Source: Bordetella parapertussis (GTDB taxonomy: Bacteria; Pseudomonadota; Gammaproteobacteria; Burkholderiales; Burkholderiaceae_C). Taken from it: 64,000 bases of DNA. The DNA lies in the NCBI GenBank assembly GCA_945870575.1, contig CAMBSK010000007.1:1-64000 (forward strand). Reading direction: 5' to 3'. The notes under the pieces are model-generated. The model was not told where the DNA came from. It ran no database searches and saw only the letters and a list, made by a program, of their open reading frames with translations. Position numbers and translations under genes: made by a program. This document shows, one piece after another, positions 45,028 to 53,339 of the stretch (within the stretch, counting starts at the first letter, position 1; the number at the start of each line of letters is the position of its first letter).

Positions 45028-46220
45028 TGCACGCCAACCTGGTGATTTTGCTGCTGGCCTTGTCCATCGGTTTGCAGCCGGTGTCCACCGATTTGTATTT
45101 ACCCGCTCTGCCCGGTTTGGCAGCGGATTTGAAAGCCAGTGTGGGCATGGTGCAGTACACGCTCACAGGTTTGCTGCTGGCCTTTGGTATATCGCAATTG
45201 TTGTGGGGACCGTTTTCCGACAAGGTGGGCCGCCGCCCCATCATGTTGCTGGGTTTGGGCTTGTATTTGATTGCAGCCATCGGTTGTGTGCTGAGCACCA
45301 GCATTGAAATACTGGTCGCATGGCGCATATTGCAAGGCGCTGCCATGGGCGCGGTGATCACCAGTGCGCGCGCCGTGGTGCGTGATTTGTACGAACCGGC
45401 CCAAGGTGCGCGTGTGATGTCCAAGTCCATGACCGGCTTGGGTTTGATGGCTTGCACCAGCCCGCCGCTGGGGGGCTTTTTGAGTCAACACTGGGGCTGG
45501 CAAGTGGCCTTGATGTCGGTGGTCATCTATGCAGTTGCAACCCTTGCGTTGGTGGCTTGGCGGTTTGAAGAAACACTGCAACAGCCCAATCCGCGCGCCC
45601 TGCATTTGCCCACTATGTTGGGCATCTGGTGGCAGGTGTTGTGTCACCCGACTTTCCGCGCATTTGCGTTGTTGTCGCTGGCAGGCTATGGCGTGTTGTT
45701 TGTGTACCTCGCCACCTCGTCGTTTGTGTTTATTCAGGTGCTGCATTTATCCAGTTTGCAACTGGGCTGGATACTGTCGTCCATGTCCATCATGTACATC
45801 ACAGGCACCATCATTTGCCGTTACCTGTTGCGCAAAATAAGCATGCGTCGCACCATCGCGCTGGCCGGCACGCTGAGTGCCAGCAGCGGCGGCTTGCTGT
45901 GCTGGATGGTGTACGGCGAATGGGCCAGCGCCACCAGCCTGGTGCTAGGCATGTACCCCATGGTGATCGCCCACGGGATACACCAGCCCATAGGGCAAAG
46001 CGGTGCCGTCGGACCATTTCCACTATCGGCAGGTGCAGCTTCAGCTTTGAACGGCTTTTTGATGATGTTGGCCGCGTTTGCCACCGGTGCCTGGTTGAGC
46101 CACAGCATAGACGGCACTTTGTTTCCTCTGGTGCACGGCGTGGCTTTTTGGGCCGGCGTGCTGGCACTGACCGCCTGGACCCTGGTGCAATGGCATGGTG
46201 AACCTGTCAAAGCCGACTGA
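45027..46220 (+). CDS. Bcr/CflA-family multidrug efflux MFS transporter
   Basis: A 397-residue, 12-helix major facilitator. SVDSDLYLP-like [16 protein letters not shown] start and the loop [16 protein letters not shown] are Bcr/CflA landmarks; [18 protein letters not shown] is the motif after helix 4. The ATG overlaps mutL's stop as TGATG, so translation is coupled. Substrate unknown. The gene also overlaps miaA by 26 bp. Confidence 0.87.
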   Translation: MHANLVILLLALSIGLQPVSTDLYLPALPGLAADLKASVGMVQYTLTGLLLAFGISQLLWGPFSDKVGRRPIMLLGLGLYLIAAIGCVLSTSIEILVAWRILQGAAMGAVITSARAVVRDLYEPAQGARVMSKSMTGLGLMACTSPPLGGFLSQHWGWQVALMSVVIYAVATLALVAWRFEETLQQPNPRALHLPTMLGIWWQVLCHPTFRAFALLSLAGYGVLFVYLATSSFVFIQVLHLSSLQLGWILSSMSIMYITGTIICRYLLRKISMRRTIALAGTLSASSGGLLCWMVYGEWASATSLVLGMYPMVIAHGIHQPIGQSGAVGPFPLSAGAASALNGFLMMLAAFATGAWLSHSIDGTLFPLVHGVAFWAGVLALTAWTLVQWHGEPVKAD

Positions 46221-47169
46221 AGCCGCGCATGCGGCACTGGCACTGGTCGGCCCGACTGCCAGCGGCAAAACCGCCTTGGCTTTGTCACTGGCGCAGCAAG
46301 TTCCGCTGGAAATCATCAGCATGGACTCGGCCTTGGTGTACCGGGGCATGGACATAGGCACTGCCAAACCTTCGCGCGAAGAATTGCAAGCCGTGCCTCA
46401 CCATTTGATTGACATTCTTGACCCGTCGCAAAGCTACAGCGCGGCCGAGTTTGCGTGCGACGCCACGCGCTTGATCGCAGACATACGCGCACGCGGCAAA
46501 TTGCCATTGCTGGTCGGCGGCACCATGTTGTATTTGAAAGCGCTGGCTGAGGGTTTGGATGATTTACCGTTGGCTTCGCCTGCTGTTCGCGCTGACTTAG
46601 AAGCGCAGGCCGCGATTGAGGGCTGGCCTGCGCTGCACGCTGAACTTGCGAAAGTAGATGCAGTGACTGCACAGCGTTTACCGCCTAACGATGCACAACG
46701 CATCTCACGTGCGTTGGAAGTGTGGCGGGTCAGCGGCAAGCCTTTGTCTTCTTTTTTCGGGGCCACGCGCGTGCCCGGTCCTGACATTGCATTGGTGTCC
46801 CTCGAGCCCGTGCAACGTACTTGGTTGCATCAGCGCATTGAGCAGCGGTATGACCAGATGCTGCAACAAGGTTTGCTGAACGAAGTACGTGGTTTGCGCG
46901 CGCGTGGCGACTTGCACGCAGACATGCCATCCATGCGATGTGTGGGTTACCGCCAATGCTGGGACACGTTAGTAGACCTACATGATGCTGAACCCGATGC
47001 GCGGGCCATGCACCAACTGCGTGAGACCGGTGTGGCCGCCAGTCGCCAATTGGCCAAGCGGCAATTGACTTGGTTGCGCAGCATGCCGCAGCGCCATGTG
47101 CTGGCTTGCGATCAAGCCGATTTGCTTTCGCAATGGCTGGCTTTGTTGCAACGTTTGTCTGTGCTGTGA
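46195..47169 (+). CDS. miaA: tRNA dimethylallyltransferase
   Basis: A 324-residue MiaA. P-loop [33 protein letters not shown] and SCRYVGYRQCW-like [16 protein letters not shown] are the family motifs. Makes i6A37 in tRNA. Neighbouring mutL is a classical association (mutL-miaA). Its start is inside the MFS gene. Confidence 0.95.
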   Translation: MVNLSKPTEAAHAALALVGPTASGKTALALSLAQQVPLEIISMDSALVYRGMDIGTAKPSREELQAVPHHLIDILDPSQSYSAAEFACDATRLIADIRARGKLPLLVGGTMLYLKALAEGLDDLPLASPAVRADLEAQAAIEGWPALHAELAKVDAVTAQRLPPNDAQRISRALEVWRVSGKPLSSFFGATRVPGPDIALVSLEPVQRTWLHQRIEQRYDQMLQQGLLNEVRGLRARGDLHADMPSMRCVGYRQCWDTLVDLHDAEPDARAMHQLRETGVAASRQLAKRQLTWLRSMPQRHVLACDQADLLSQWLALLQRLSVL

Positions 47170-47176
47170 AACGCTG

Positions 47177-47803
47177 ATGCAACTGGTTTATGAAGATGCA
47201 CATTTGGTGGTGTTGAACAAACCCGGCGGTGTGCTGAGCGTGCCCGGTCGCGGCGAGGATAAACAAGATTGCGTGCTGACGCGTTTACAAACCACGCACC
47301 CGACCGCTATGGTGGTGCACCGCTTGGACATGGCGACTTCCGGCTTGATGGTGTTCGGTTTGCACAGCGACAGTCAACGTGCTTTGAGCATGTTGTTTGA
47401 AGCGCGTCAGGTACACAAACAGTACATGGCTTGGGTGGATGGTTTGCTGCCGCTGGCTGAGGATTGGCAAACCATCGACCTGCCCTTGATGGCCGATTGG
47501 CCGAACCGGCCTTTGCAAAAAGTGGATGCCGAGGGCAAACCCAGTGTGACGCAATGGCGCTGCTTGAAACAGGACATGGAGTTGAACGCCTCATTGCTTG
47601 CTCTACAACCCTTGACCGGGCGCAGCCACCAGTTGCGGGTGCATTTGCAAGCCATCTGCCACCCTATCATTGGGGATGCTTTGTATGCGCCCACACTGAC
47701 CAGCGAACACGGCTTGAAGCTACATGCTTGCGAACTGGGGTTCACGCACCCGTTCACGCAAGTGCCCATGCAATGGCAATCTGCCCCACCTTGGCCGTTT
47801 TGA
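47177..47803 (+). CDS. RluA-family pseudouridine synthase
   Basis: A 208-residue minimal pseudouridine synthase, start at 47177. VVHRLDMATSGLMVF contains the catalytic Asp, and LQPLTGRSHQLRVHLQAICHPIIGD the C-terminal motif. No S4 domain, which resembles RluA (23S rRNA U746/tRNA U32) rather than RluC/D. It lies 7 bp after miaA and is probably co-transcribed. Confidence 0.87.
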   Translation: MQLVYEDAHLVVLNKPGGVLSVPGRGEDKQDCVLTRLQTTHPTAMVVHRLDMATSGLMVFGLHSDSQRALSMLFEARQVHKQYMAWVDGLLPLAEDWQTIDLPLMADWPNRPLQKVDAEGKPSVTQWRCLKQDMELNASLLALQPLTGRSHQLRVHLQAICHPIIGDALYAPTLTSEHGLKLHACELGFTHPFTQVPMQWQSAPPWPF

Positions 47804-47885
47804 CACTCTTTGCAGACTCTGCGTTTAAGACGCGAGCGAAGCGCACAACAACTGCCACAATCTATTGAATTGACGGAGCATCCAC

Positions 47886-48644
47886 ATGAAAAAACATCTC
47901 ACTGTTCTGACCGGTGCATCACGCGGCATGGGCTTGGCCATGGCCGAGCAACTTTGTCATGCCGACCAATGGGTGTTGTGCATATCGCGCGGTCAATCCG
48001 ACGCGTTGACGGCCACCGCCGACAAACACGGCGCACATTTGGTGCAATGGCAAACCGACTTGGCGCAACCCACCGCCGTGGCTGAAAAGCTGTCGCATTG
48101 GCTAGACGCACTCCATCCCGAAGAATTCGCGTCGGCCACCTTGATCAATAACGCTGGCGCGATCGGTCATTTGGGTCCGGTAGATGATGCGCCTGCGGAC
48201 AGCTTGCTGCAAGGACTGGCGATCAACTTGCAAGCGCCGGTGTTGTTGAGCTCGGTGTTTTTGAAACACACGCGTACATGGCACATGCCGCGTAAGATCT
48301 TGAATATTTCTTCCGGTCTGGGTCGCCGCCCCATGGCTGCCAGCGCTTTGTATTGCGCCGGTAAAGCCGGGTTGGACCATTTCACCCGCTGTTTGGCGCT
48401 GGACGAGGCCTTACACGCCAACCCGGCCAAAGTGGTGTCCTTGGCCCCGGGCGTGATCGACACCGACATGCAAACCGATTTGCGCAGCGCCAAAGGCGCA
48501 GGCTTTCCGGACCAAAACATGTTTGTGCAGATGAAAAATAACGGTGCTTTGACCACGCCTGCGGTCGCAGCAGCCCAGATATTGGCCTATTTGCAACGCC
48601 CCGACTTCGGCAGCAACCCGGTGGCCGATGTCAGGGATATTTAA
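47886..48644 (+). CDS. SDR-family oxidoreductase
   Basis: A 252-residue short-chain dehydrogenase. TGASRGMGLAMAEQL, NNAG, the catalytic Ser in ILNISSGLG and YCAGK are present. Related to sepiapterin-reductase/YueD-like SDRs by length and the PGVIDTDMQ segment; substrate unknown. Its stop codon lies in a perfect palindrome at 48641-48665. Confidence 0.85.
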   Translation: MKKHLTVLTGASRGMGLAMAEQLCHADQWVLCISRGQSDALTATADKHGAHLVQWQTDLAQPTAVAEKLSHWLDALHPEEFASATLINNAGAIGHLGPVDDAPADSLLQGLAINLQAPVLLSSVFLKHTRTWHMPRKILNISSGLGRRPMAASALYCAGKAGLDHFTRCLALDEALHANPAKVVSLAPGVIDTDMQTDLRSAKGAGFPDQNMFVQMKNNGALTTPAVAAAQILAYLQRPDFGSNPVADVRDI

Positions 48645-48665
48645 TTGGGGTCAGACTCCAATTAA
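48641..48665. repeat. Perfect palindrome TTAATTGG-N9-CCAATTAA
   Basis: Eight-base perfect arms around GGTCAGACT. The core GGGGTCAGACTCC resembles REP-like elements widespread in betaproteobacteria. It includes the SDR stop codon and may serve as a weak terminator. A single copy only in this window. Confidence 0.5.
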
Positions 48666-48701
48666 TTCGGGCGTTTATCATCCACCCAAGGATTTAAAAA
48701 C

Positions 48702-49223
48702 ATGAACACACCAACCACCACCCTCGACGAACACCCCACCCTCACCTGGTCTGACGACTTGGTGATGAACATGGACAAAATGGACCAGACGCACCGCGAG
48801 TTTGTGGACTTGCTGGCGGCTACAGAACTGGCGCCGGAAGACAAACTGATAGCCAGCTTCATCGAGTTGATCGCACACACCGATGAGCATTTCACCGGTG
48901 AAAACCAATGGATGCAAGACGTCAGTTTCGGCCCGGGCGGTTGCCACACCGACGAACACGACATGATTTTGAAAGTCATGCGCGAAGCTTTGCGCCGTGG
49001 TCAGGAAGACGGCAACCTCCAAATGGTGCGTCAACTCACCGGCGAGCTCGCTGTTTGGTTTGACGGTCACGCCAAAAGCATGGACGCGGTGCTCGCCATG
49101 TTCTTGAAAGAAGTGGAATACGACCCGATCACTCGCATCGTGCACAAACCGCAAGTGCTGCCCGAGGGCGTCGCCGCCGGTGAATGCGGCGTGCCTTTGG
49201 ATGAGGCCAGTTCGCAGGCTTGA
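48702..49223 (+). CDS. Hemerythrin domain protein
   Basis: A 173-residue protein. Fe ligands follow the bacteriohemerythrin spacing: His in MDQTHREF, His and Glu in HTDEHFTGENQWM, His in CHTDEHDM and His/Asp in WFDGHAKSMDAVL. It binds O2 reversibly or acts in oxygen or iron sensing. About 25 extra residues follow the domain. Followed by a strong terminator. Confidence 0.85.
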   Translation: MNTPTTTLDEHPTLTWSDDLVMNMDKMDQTHREFVDLLAATELAPEDKLIASFIELIAHTDEHFTGENQWMQDVSFGPGGCHTDEHDMILKVMREALRRGQEDGNLQMVRQLTGELAVWFDGHAKSMDAVLAMFLKEVEYDPITRIVHKPQVLPEGVAAGECGVPLDEASSQA

Positions 49224-49240
49224 GGTTTAAGCGCTTAAAT

Positions 49241-49266
49241 AAAAAGGGCCTGCGGGTCCTTTTTTT
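49241..49266. terminator. Bidirectional intrinsic terminator after the hemerythrin gene
   Basis: AAAAAGGGCC-TGCG-GGTCCTTTTTTT: GC stem with A-run and T-run on either side, between the hemerythrin gene and the convergent mazF remnant. Confidence 0.88.
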
Positions 49267-49320
49267 ATGTATTCATCACGTTTCAGGCCAGCACATCTAA
49301 CCCTTGCTTCTGGACTACCG

Positions 49321-49653
49321 TCAAGATCTGTTAGTTCCAAGAACACGACAAATCCCATCTTCGATTTTCCTAATGTCAGCAACTGAAATAGACCCGATCT
49401 TGTCTGAAAGACGGGATTTGTCAATCGAACGAATGTGCTCACATCTGGCCACCGCGCCACCCTTCAATTCGACATTCAAAAAATCGATGGCAGGCGCCGA
49501 AGTGGAAAGGGGGACAACAACAACTGTTTATCTAGCCCTATTTAGCGGATTGATTGAAAGCACAGCGACGGGACGTGTCTTTTGGATCTCAGAACCTACA
49601 GTCGGATCAAGCCTGGCCCAGAACACTTCTCCGCGTGAAATATCCATGGTCAT
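49321..49653 (-). pseudogene. mazF: MazF/PemK-family toxin gene interrupted by an ochre codon
   Basis: Starting at ATG 49653, which overlaps the antitoxin stop as ATGA, the minus-strand frame reads MTMDISRGEVFWARLDPTVG, SEIQKTRPVAVLSINPLNRAR, then TAA (49530-49528) instead of an expected Gln, then TVVVVPLSTS and CEHIRSIDKSRLSDKIGSIS to a normal TGA at 49321. Every MazF landmark (RGEV, DPTVGSEIQKTRP, RxIDKSRL) is intact except this single ochre codon (likely CAA to TAA), so the toxin product would stop after 41 residues. A decayed toxin; sequencing error is the only other reading. Confidence 0.85.
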
Positions 49654-49925
49654 TTTTGGCACAGGGCGGCAAGCTTCGCCGCATCAAACGACTCATTCGG
49701 GTCCAAGCCGTCCATCAGGGTTGAGTCTAGGTCCGTCAACTCCTCCGGGTGAGTGCGATCAAACGACTCTGCTTTCAGTCCGAGTTCATACATTTGCTGG
49801 TCTGTGTTGGGCAGGTTTTCCTCTAAAAGCTTGCAAATAAAGCCGCTTCGCTGTCTTGCAGGAATAGCCTCACGAAAGCGCCTAGCGACTTCGGTGGGTA
49901 GATGGATAAGAAGTTGAGTGCTCAT
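49650..49925 (-). CDS. Antitoxin partner of MazF (MazE/plasmid-type)
   Basis: A 91-residue protein, ending ALCQK*, whose stop TGA overlaps the mazF ATG. LIHLPTEVARRFREAIPARQRSGFICKLLEENL has ribbon-helix-helix character in its first half and an acidic tail (LTDLDSTLMDGLDPNESFD) as expected for a toxin-neutralising antitoxin. The start at 49925 is preceded by an AT-rich promoter region. Confidence 0.75.
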   Translation of the reverse strand: MSTQLLIHLPTEVARRFREAIPARQRSGFICKLLEENLPNTDQQMYELGLKAESFDRTHPEELTDLDSTLMDGLDPNESFDAAKLAALCQK

Positions 49926-50062
49926 AACGATGCATTAAATATTGATATCAATATTATTTTATGTCTGTTGATCCCAATAAGCAAAGTAAAACTTTAAGAC
50001 CTTCTTTACCTTCGTTGGGTGAATAAACCCCCATCAATGCTGTGATGCGTGAACATACTTTT

Positions 50063-50455
50063 CTACATCTCTATTTTCGACAGCAAGGCGGTGACGCCGC
50101 CGGTAGCGAAGTTTTTCACGTCTTCGCGCACGGCTTTCCACCCAGCTGAACCCAGCACTTCGTCCAACTGGCCCTGGCTGTCAAACCAGATTTCAAAGAT
50201 CAAATAAAACGGCGACGCCGAGCCGTCGGGCAGCGGGCTGCATTTGGCAATCTCGATACGGGCCGCGCCTTTGGCTGCGATCACCAGCGGTGTGTGCGTC
50301 TCGAAATAATATTTATCGAACTCTTACGGGTTTTTCGGCGTGCCATACAACACCGTGCGCTTAAAGCCGCCTTTGTTGCCGCCCGAGGCGGTCGTGGTTG
50401 TGCCGACGGCGGCCAGGGCGAGAGCTGAAGAGATGAATGCGGTGCGGCGGTCCAT
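50063..50455 (-). pseudogene. EthD-family protein gene interrupted by an ochre codon
   Basis: A 131-codon frame from ATG 50455: a Tat- or Sec-like N-terminus (MDRRTAFISSALALAAVGTT), then FKRTVLYGTPKNP, then TAA (50326-50324) at codon 44, followed in frame by EFDKYYFETHTPLVIAAKG and the EthD-type SPLPDGSASPFYLIFEIWF to the normal end at 50063. The only flaw is the ochre codon. The 73-residue downstream frame could not fold as a full EthD domain. Inactive as read. Confidence 0.8.
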
Positions 50456-50694
50456 GGTGGGTTACTTTGAGTAAAAGTTCAGTTTATAGACAGACTGATT
50501 GAAAAATTTACCGAATAAAACCAAATTTAATAATTATCTATTTTTTATTAAATTATTTTATTATTATTATATATTTTAATTTTTAAATACTATTAAATTT
50601 TAAGTTTTTAGCTAAAATAAATACATATTTATCCTTGACCACATCAACATTATGCAGATCATCAATAAAAAATACCTTTAAGGTAGTAAAATTA
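50456..50694. other. AT-rich region upstream of the MqsRAC operon
   Basis: From about 50500 to 50640 the sequence is far richer in A and T than anything around it, with no gene. It contains the operator described separately. Such AT-rich promoters are typical of acquired defence genes and may bind H-NS-like silencers (inference). Confidence 0.6.
50673..50685. promoter_or_regulatory. MqsA-type operator palindrome
   Basis: TACCT-TTA-AGGTA, 9 bases before the mqsR ATG. It fits the ACCT-N2-4-AGGT palindrome bound by MqsA at its own promoter in E. coli. Supports autorepression of the operon. Confidence 0.72.
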
Positions 50695-51123
50695 ATGAGC
50701 TATTCCCTTCAGACGCCTTCATTGCCCAAAGTTCCGTTATCAAGCTGCACCGATGAAGAACGAAAGATCCAAGGGAAATGCTGGGATTTGAAAGCTGTAC
50801 AAAAAGATTTGCAAGCTGGCAAGTTGCAAATTCTCCTAACAACAAAAGCAGTGGCTGAAGCGTCCAAGGAGTTGAGATGGAGCCAGGTGGATGTTCTGAA
50901 TTTTTTTCTATGCCTAGAAACTAGGCATTACCAATCTTCGCAATGGTGTCTACCTCCCAACGATGGACAGTTTTCAGGAAAGTTTGCAGCAGATGCTTAT
51001 GTGATGGGATACGACAGAGTGAATAAAGTAGAAAACCCAAATCGACAACCGCATGTGTATCTGAAATTTGCGGTACTCAAAACCACTGTTTTGATTTTTT
51101 CGTTTCACCCGAATATTTATTGA
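50695..51123 (+). CDS. mqsR: MqsR-family toxin (GCU-specific mRNA interferase type)
   Basis: A 142-residue protein; ATG 50695 is chosen because it sits just after the operator and starts the conserved region. Its second half has LTTKAVAEASKELRWSQVDVLNFFLCLETRHYQSSQ, which fits MqsR (RelE superfamily RNase cleaving at GCU), and DAYVMGYDRVN and PHVYLKFAVL follow. E. coli MqsR is about 98 residues; this one carries an N-terminal segment of about 40 residues. Operon partners downstream are mqsA and a SecB-like chaperone. Confidence 0.82.
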   Translation: MSYSLQTPSLPKVPLSSCTDEERKIQGKCWDLKAVQKDLQAGKLQILLTTKAVAEASKELRWSQVDVLNFFLCLETRHYQSSQWCLPPNDGQFSGKFAADAYVMGYDRVNKVENPNRQPHVYLKFAVLKTTVLIFSFHPNIY

Positions 51124-51136
51124 ATTGGAGAAAAAA

Positions 51137-51742
51137 ATGAACCAACACTGCCCTTTTTGCGAAACTGGAACGACAGAGGTGGTCGGCTACACATCAACTG
51201 AAAAGTTCGGGCGCAAAACCGTCGAAGTAGAAGGCCTGTTGAAGCTGGTTTGCAACCACTGCCATAGCGAAACTGTGTCAGGGGATTTGCATGATCGCAA
51301 TCTGGCGCTGTTTATCGCTGCTGAAGAAGGTACACAAGGCGGCGTGTCACCTGGGCTGTTACGTACATTGCGCGAAAACTGGGACTTGACACAGAGTGAA
51401 GCTTCCAAACTTTTTGGTGCAGGTCCAAGCTCTTTTGCCAAGTGGGAGTCGTCACAAACTAAGTTAAGTACTCCTGCTGCGTTGTTGATTCAGGTAGCCT
51501 CCCGCTTTCCTGAAGTTGTGCCCTATCTTGCGCAACTCGCTGATGTGCATGTGAAATCCACATCAACTTACGAAACTGTAAGCCTGACAATCAATGCTAA
51601 AAATAGTCAAGATTTCAGTAATCGCAAATTAACGAGCCATTCGTTACTTTCAAATTTAATAAATAAATGCAGTTGGAGCAGTGCAGAAATTTCAGAAGCA
51701 TCAAATAACGAACAATACTTTCCAAATCCGGTGGCAGCATGA
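51137..51742 (+). CDS. mqsA: MqsA-family antitoxin with long C-terminal extension
   Basis: A 201-residue antitoxin; ATG 51137 follows GGAG at good spacing. The N-terminal zinc domain has CPFC (Cys5, Cys8) and CNHC (Cys pair near residue 39-42). A helix-turn-helix domain follows (LRTLRENWDLTQSEASKLFGAGPSSFAKWESS). Unlike the 131-residue E. coli MqsA, it has about 65 more residues rich in Ser and Asn after LAQLADVHV. In toxin-antitoxin-chaperone systems such a tail is the chaperone addiction region (ChAD). Overlaps the SecB-like gene by 4 bp. Confidence 0.85.
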   Translation: MNQHCPFCETGTTEVVGYTSTEKFGRKTVEVEGLLKLVCNHCHSETVSGDLHDRNLALFIAAEEGTQGGVSPGLLRTLRENWDLTQSEASKLFGAGPSSFAKWESSQTKLSTPAALLIQVASRFPEVVPYLAQLADVHVKSTSTYETVSLTINAKNSQDFSNRKLTSHSLLSNLINKCSWSSAEISEASNNEQYFPNPVAA

Positions 51743-52260
51743 AATTTAGTCCCATTCAATTACATGAGTCGCATTTTGAAAAAACTCTCGTGGAATGCGT
51801 TGATCGCCAATCAAATCCTACCCAACTCACAACATCACATGAATTTTCAGTAGAAGTTTTTAAGAACATTATTAAATTAAGCTCTGGATACTGGGACACT
51901 GACCCCCCATTGCCTGGACTTGACGAGAGAACCTATGCCGTTAATCTTGGCTTGAGAACAAAGGAAAACGGTGAATTTGAATCTTATAAATTCGAATTTA
52001 TTGCTACCGGTATTTTTTCTTGCAGCATCGAAAATTTCAAATTAAAAAGTGTGCAAGACATGGTTTTTGAATACGGCCTGTCACTACTTTACGGGATGAT
52101 GCGGGAGCAATTTTCCAATACAACTTCACGCATGACTAATGGGCTGAAACTCTTACCCATCATGAGCTTCATGGGAGAAATGGATAGCATTTCAAAATCC
52201 ATGCGTGAACCTGAGGAAAAAAAGAAAAAACGCCTGCTTAAAAAACCAAATCTCCCCTGA
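51739..52260 (+). CDS. SecB-like chaperone of a toxin-antitoxin-chaperone operon
   Basis: A 173-residue protein with the SecB fold by pattern: strands YAVNLGLRTKENGEFESYKFEFIATGIFSC, then a long helix YGLSLLYGMMREQFSNTTSRMTNGLKLLPIMSF that aligns to the SecB helix and NLAPVNF strand (Leu-Leu-Pro in place of Leu-Ala-Pro). It overlaps mqsA as ATGA, so expression is coupled. The basic C-terminus (EEKKKKRLLKK) differs from the acidic tail of SecB. Its likely job is to hold MqsA's extension so that the antitoxin folds and is protected from proteolysis; a free toxin results when the chaperone is titrated, for example by phage proteins. Function inferred from known TAC systems. Confidence 0.8.
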   Translation: MKFSPIQLHESHFEKTLVECVDRQSNPTQLTTSHEFSVEVFKNIIKLSSGYWDTDPPLPGLDERTYAVNLGLRTKENGEFESYKFEFIATGIFSCSIENFKLKSVQDMVFEYGLSLLYGMMREQFSNTTSRMTNGLKLLPIMSFMGEMDSISKSMREPEEKKKKRLLKKPNLP

Positions 52261-52289
52261 AAGCTAAAACCTTTTCTACCGCCCAGCCA

Positions 52290-53318
52290 TCACACCCGCG
52301 CCCTAGCCAACGCCGCCCCCTTAGCCAACGCCTCCAATTTTTTCAACGCCACTTCCCGGCTCATAGGCGCTAGGCCGCAGTTGGTGCAAGGAAACAATCT
52401 GTCCTTGTTGACAAACTTCAGCGCTTTACCGATGGTGTCGGCCACTTCCTCGGGCGTTTCAATCGTGTCTGACGCGACATCGATCACGCCGACCATCACG
52501 TCTTTGCCTTCCAAGAGCGCAATCAAATCCATGGGCACATGCGAATGGAAACATTCCAAGCTCACTTGGTCGATGCTGCTCTTAGCTAGCGCCGGGAATA
52601 TTTTTTCGTACTGACGCCATTCGTGGCCCAGCGTATTTTTCCAATCCACGTTGGCTTGGATGCCGTAGCCATAGCAAATATGAACAGCCGTCGTACAAGT
52701 CAAACCAAGGGCTGCACGCTCCAGCGCTTTCACGCCCCAATCGGCGGCTTCTTCCATGTACACATTGAATGCAGGTTCATCAAACTGAATGATGTCCACG
52801 CCATCGGCTTGCAACGCCAGCGCTTCCTGATTGAGCAACTCGGCAAACGCCATCGCCATTTTGATGCGGCCATCAACGCCTTCGCCGTAAAAACGGTCAG
52901 CCACGGTGTCGACAATCGTCATCGGGCCGGGCAATGTGAATTTGATTTTTTTCTTGGTGTGCGCACGCAGCAATTGCGCTTCCATGACGTGCACCCTGCC
53001 CTTGAGCTTCAAAGCCGACACCACTTGCGGCACCATGGCGTCATAGCGGTTGTTGCGAATGCCCATCTTCACTTTGTTGTCGAAGTCAATGCCCTCAACC
53101 TGCTCTAAAAAACCATGCACAAAATGCTGCCGCGCCTGCTCGCCGTCGCCGATGATGTCCAAGCCTGCATCTTCTTGCGCCTTGATCCACAACAGCGTGG
53201 CATCCGCTTTGGCTTGACGCAGTGCATCGCCTTCGGCCTTCCATTGCGGCCAGAGTTTTTGTGTTTCGGCCAGCCATTCGGGTTTGGGCAGGCTGCCCGC
53301 GATTGAAGTTGCAAACAT
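52290..53318 (-). CDS. Core methionine synthase, MetE-C-terminal family (MesD-like)
   Basis: A 342-residue (beta/alpha)8 methionine synthase with only the C-terminal MetE domain. AGSLPKPEWLAE starts it, IQFDEPAFNVY is the conserved homocysteine-site segment, and zinc ligands are His/Cys in VHICYGYG, Glu in VSLECFHSH and Cys in CTNCGLAPMS. Lacking the folate-binding N-terminal half, it cannot be standard MetE. The length and pattern are close to MesD, an oxygen-dependent folate-independent synthase that needs a DUF1852 partner (MesX); no such gene is beside it. Gene symbol left open. Confidence 0.75.
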   Translation of the reverse strand: MFATSIAGSLPKPEWLAETQKLWPQWKAEGDALRQAKADATLLWIKAQEDAGLDIIGDGEQARQHFVHGFLEQVEGIDFDNKVKMGIRNNRYDAMVPQVVSALKLKGRVHVMEAQLLRAHTKKKIKFTLPGPMTIVDTVADRFYGEGVDGRIKMAMAFAELLNQEALALQADGVDIIQFDEPAFNVYMEEAADWGVKALERAALGLTCTTAVHICYGYGIQANVDWKNTLGHEWRQYEKIFPALAKSSIDQVSLECFHSHVPMDLIALLEGKDVMVGVIDVASDTIETPEEVADTIGKALKFVNKDRLFPCTNCGLAPMSREVALKKLEALAKGAALARARV

Positions 53319-53339
53319 GAAATTCTCCGTTTTTAAATA

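Noticed and set aside
49304..49840. A 178-codon frame on the plus strand
   Set aside because: It is the opposite strand of the mazF remnant and its antitoxin; the minus-strand reading has clear MazF motifs.
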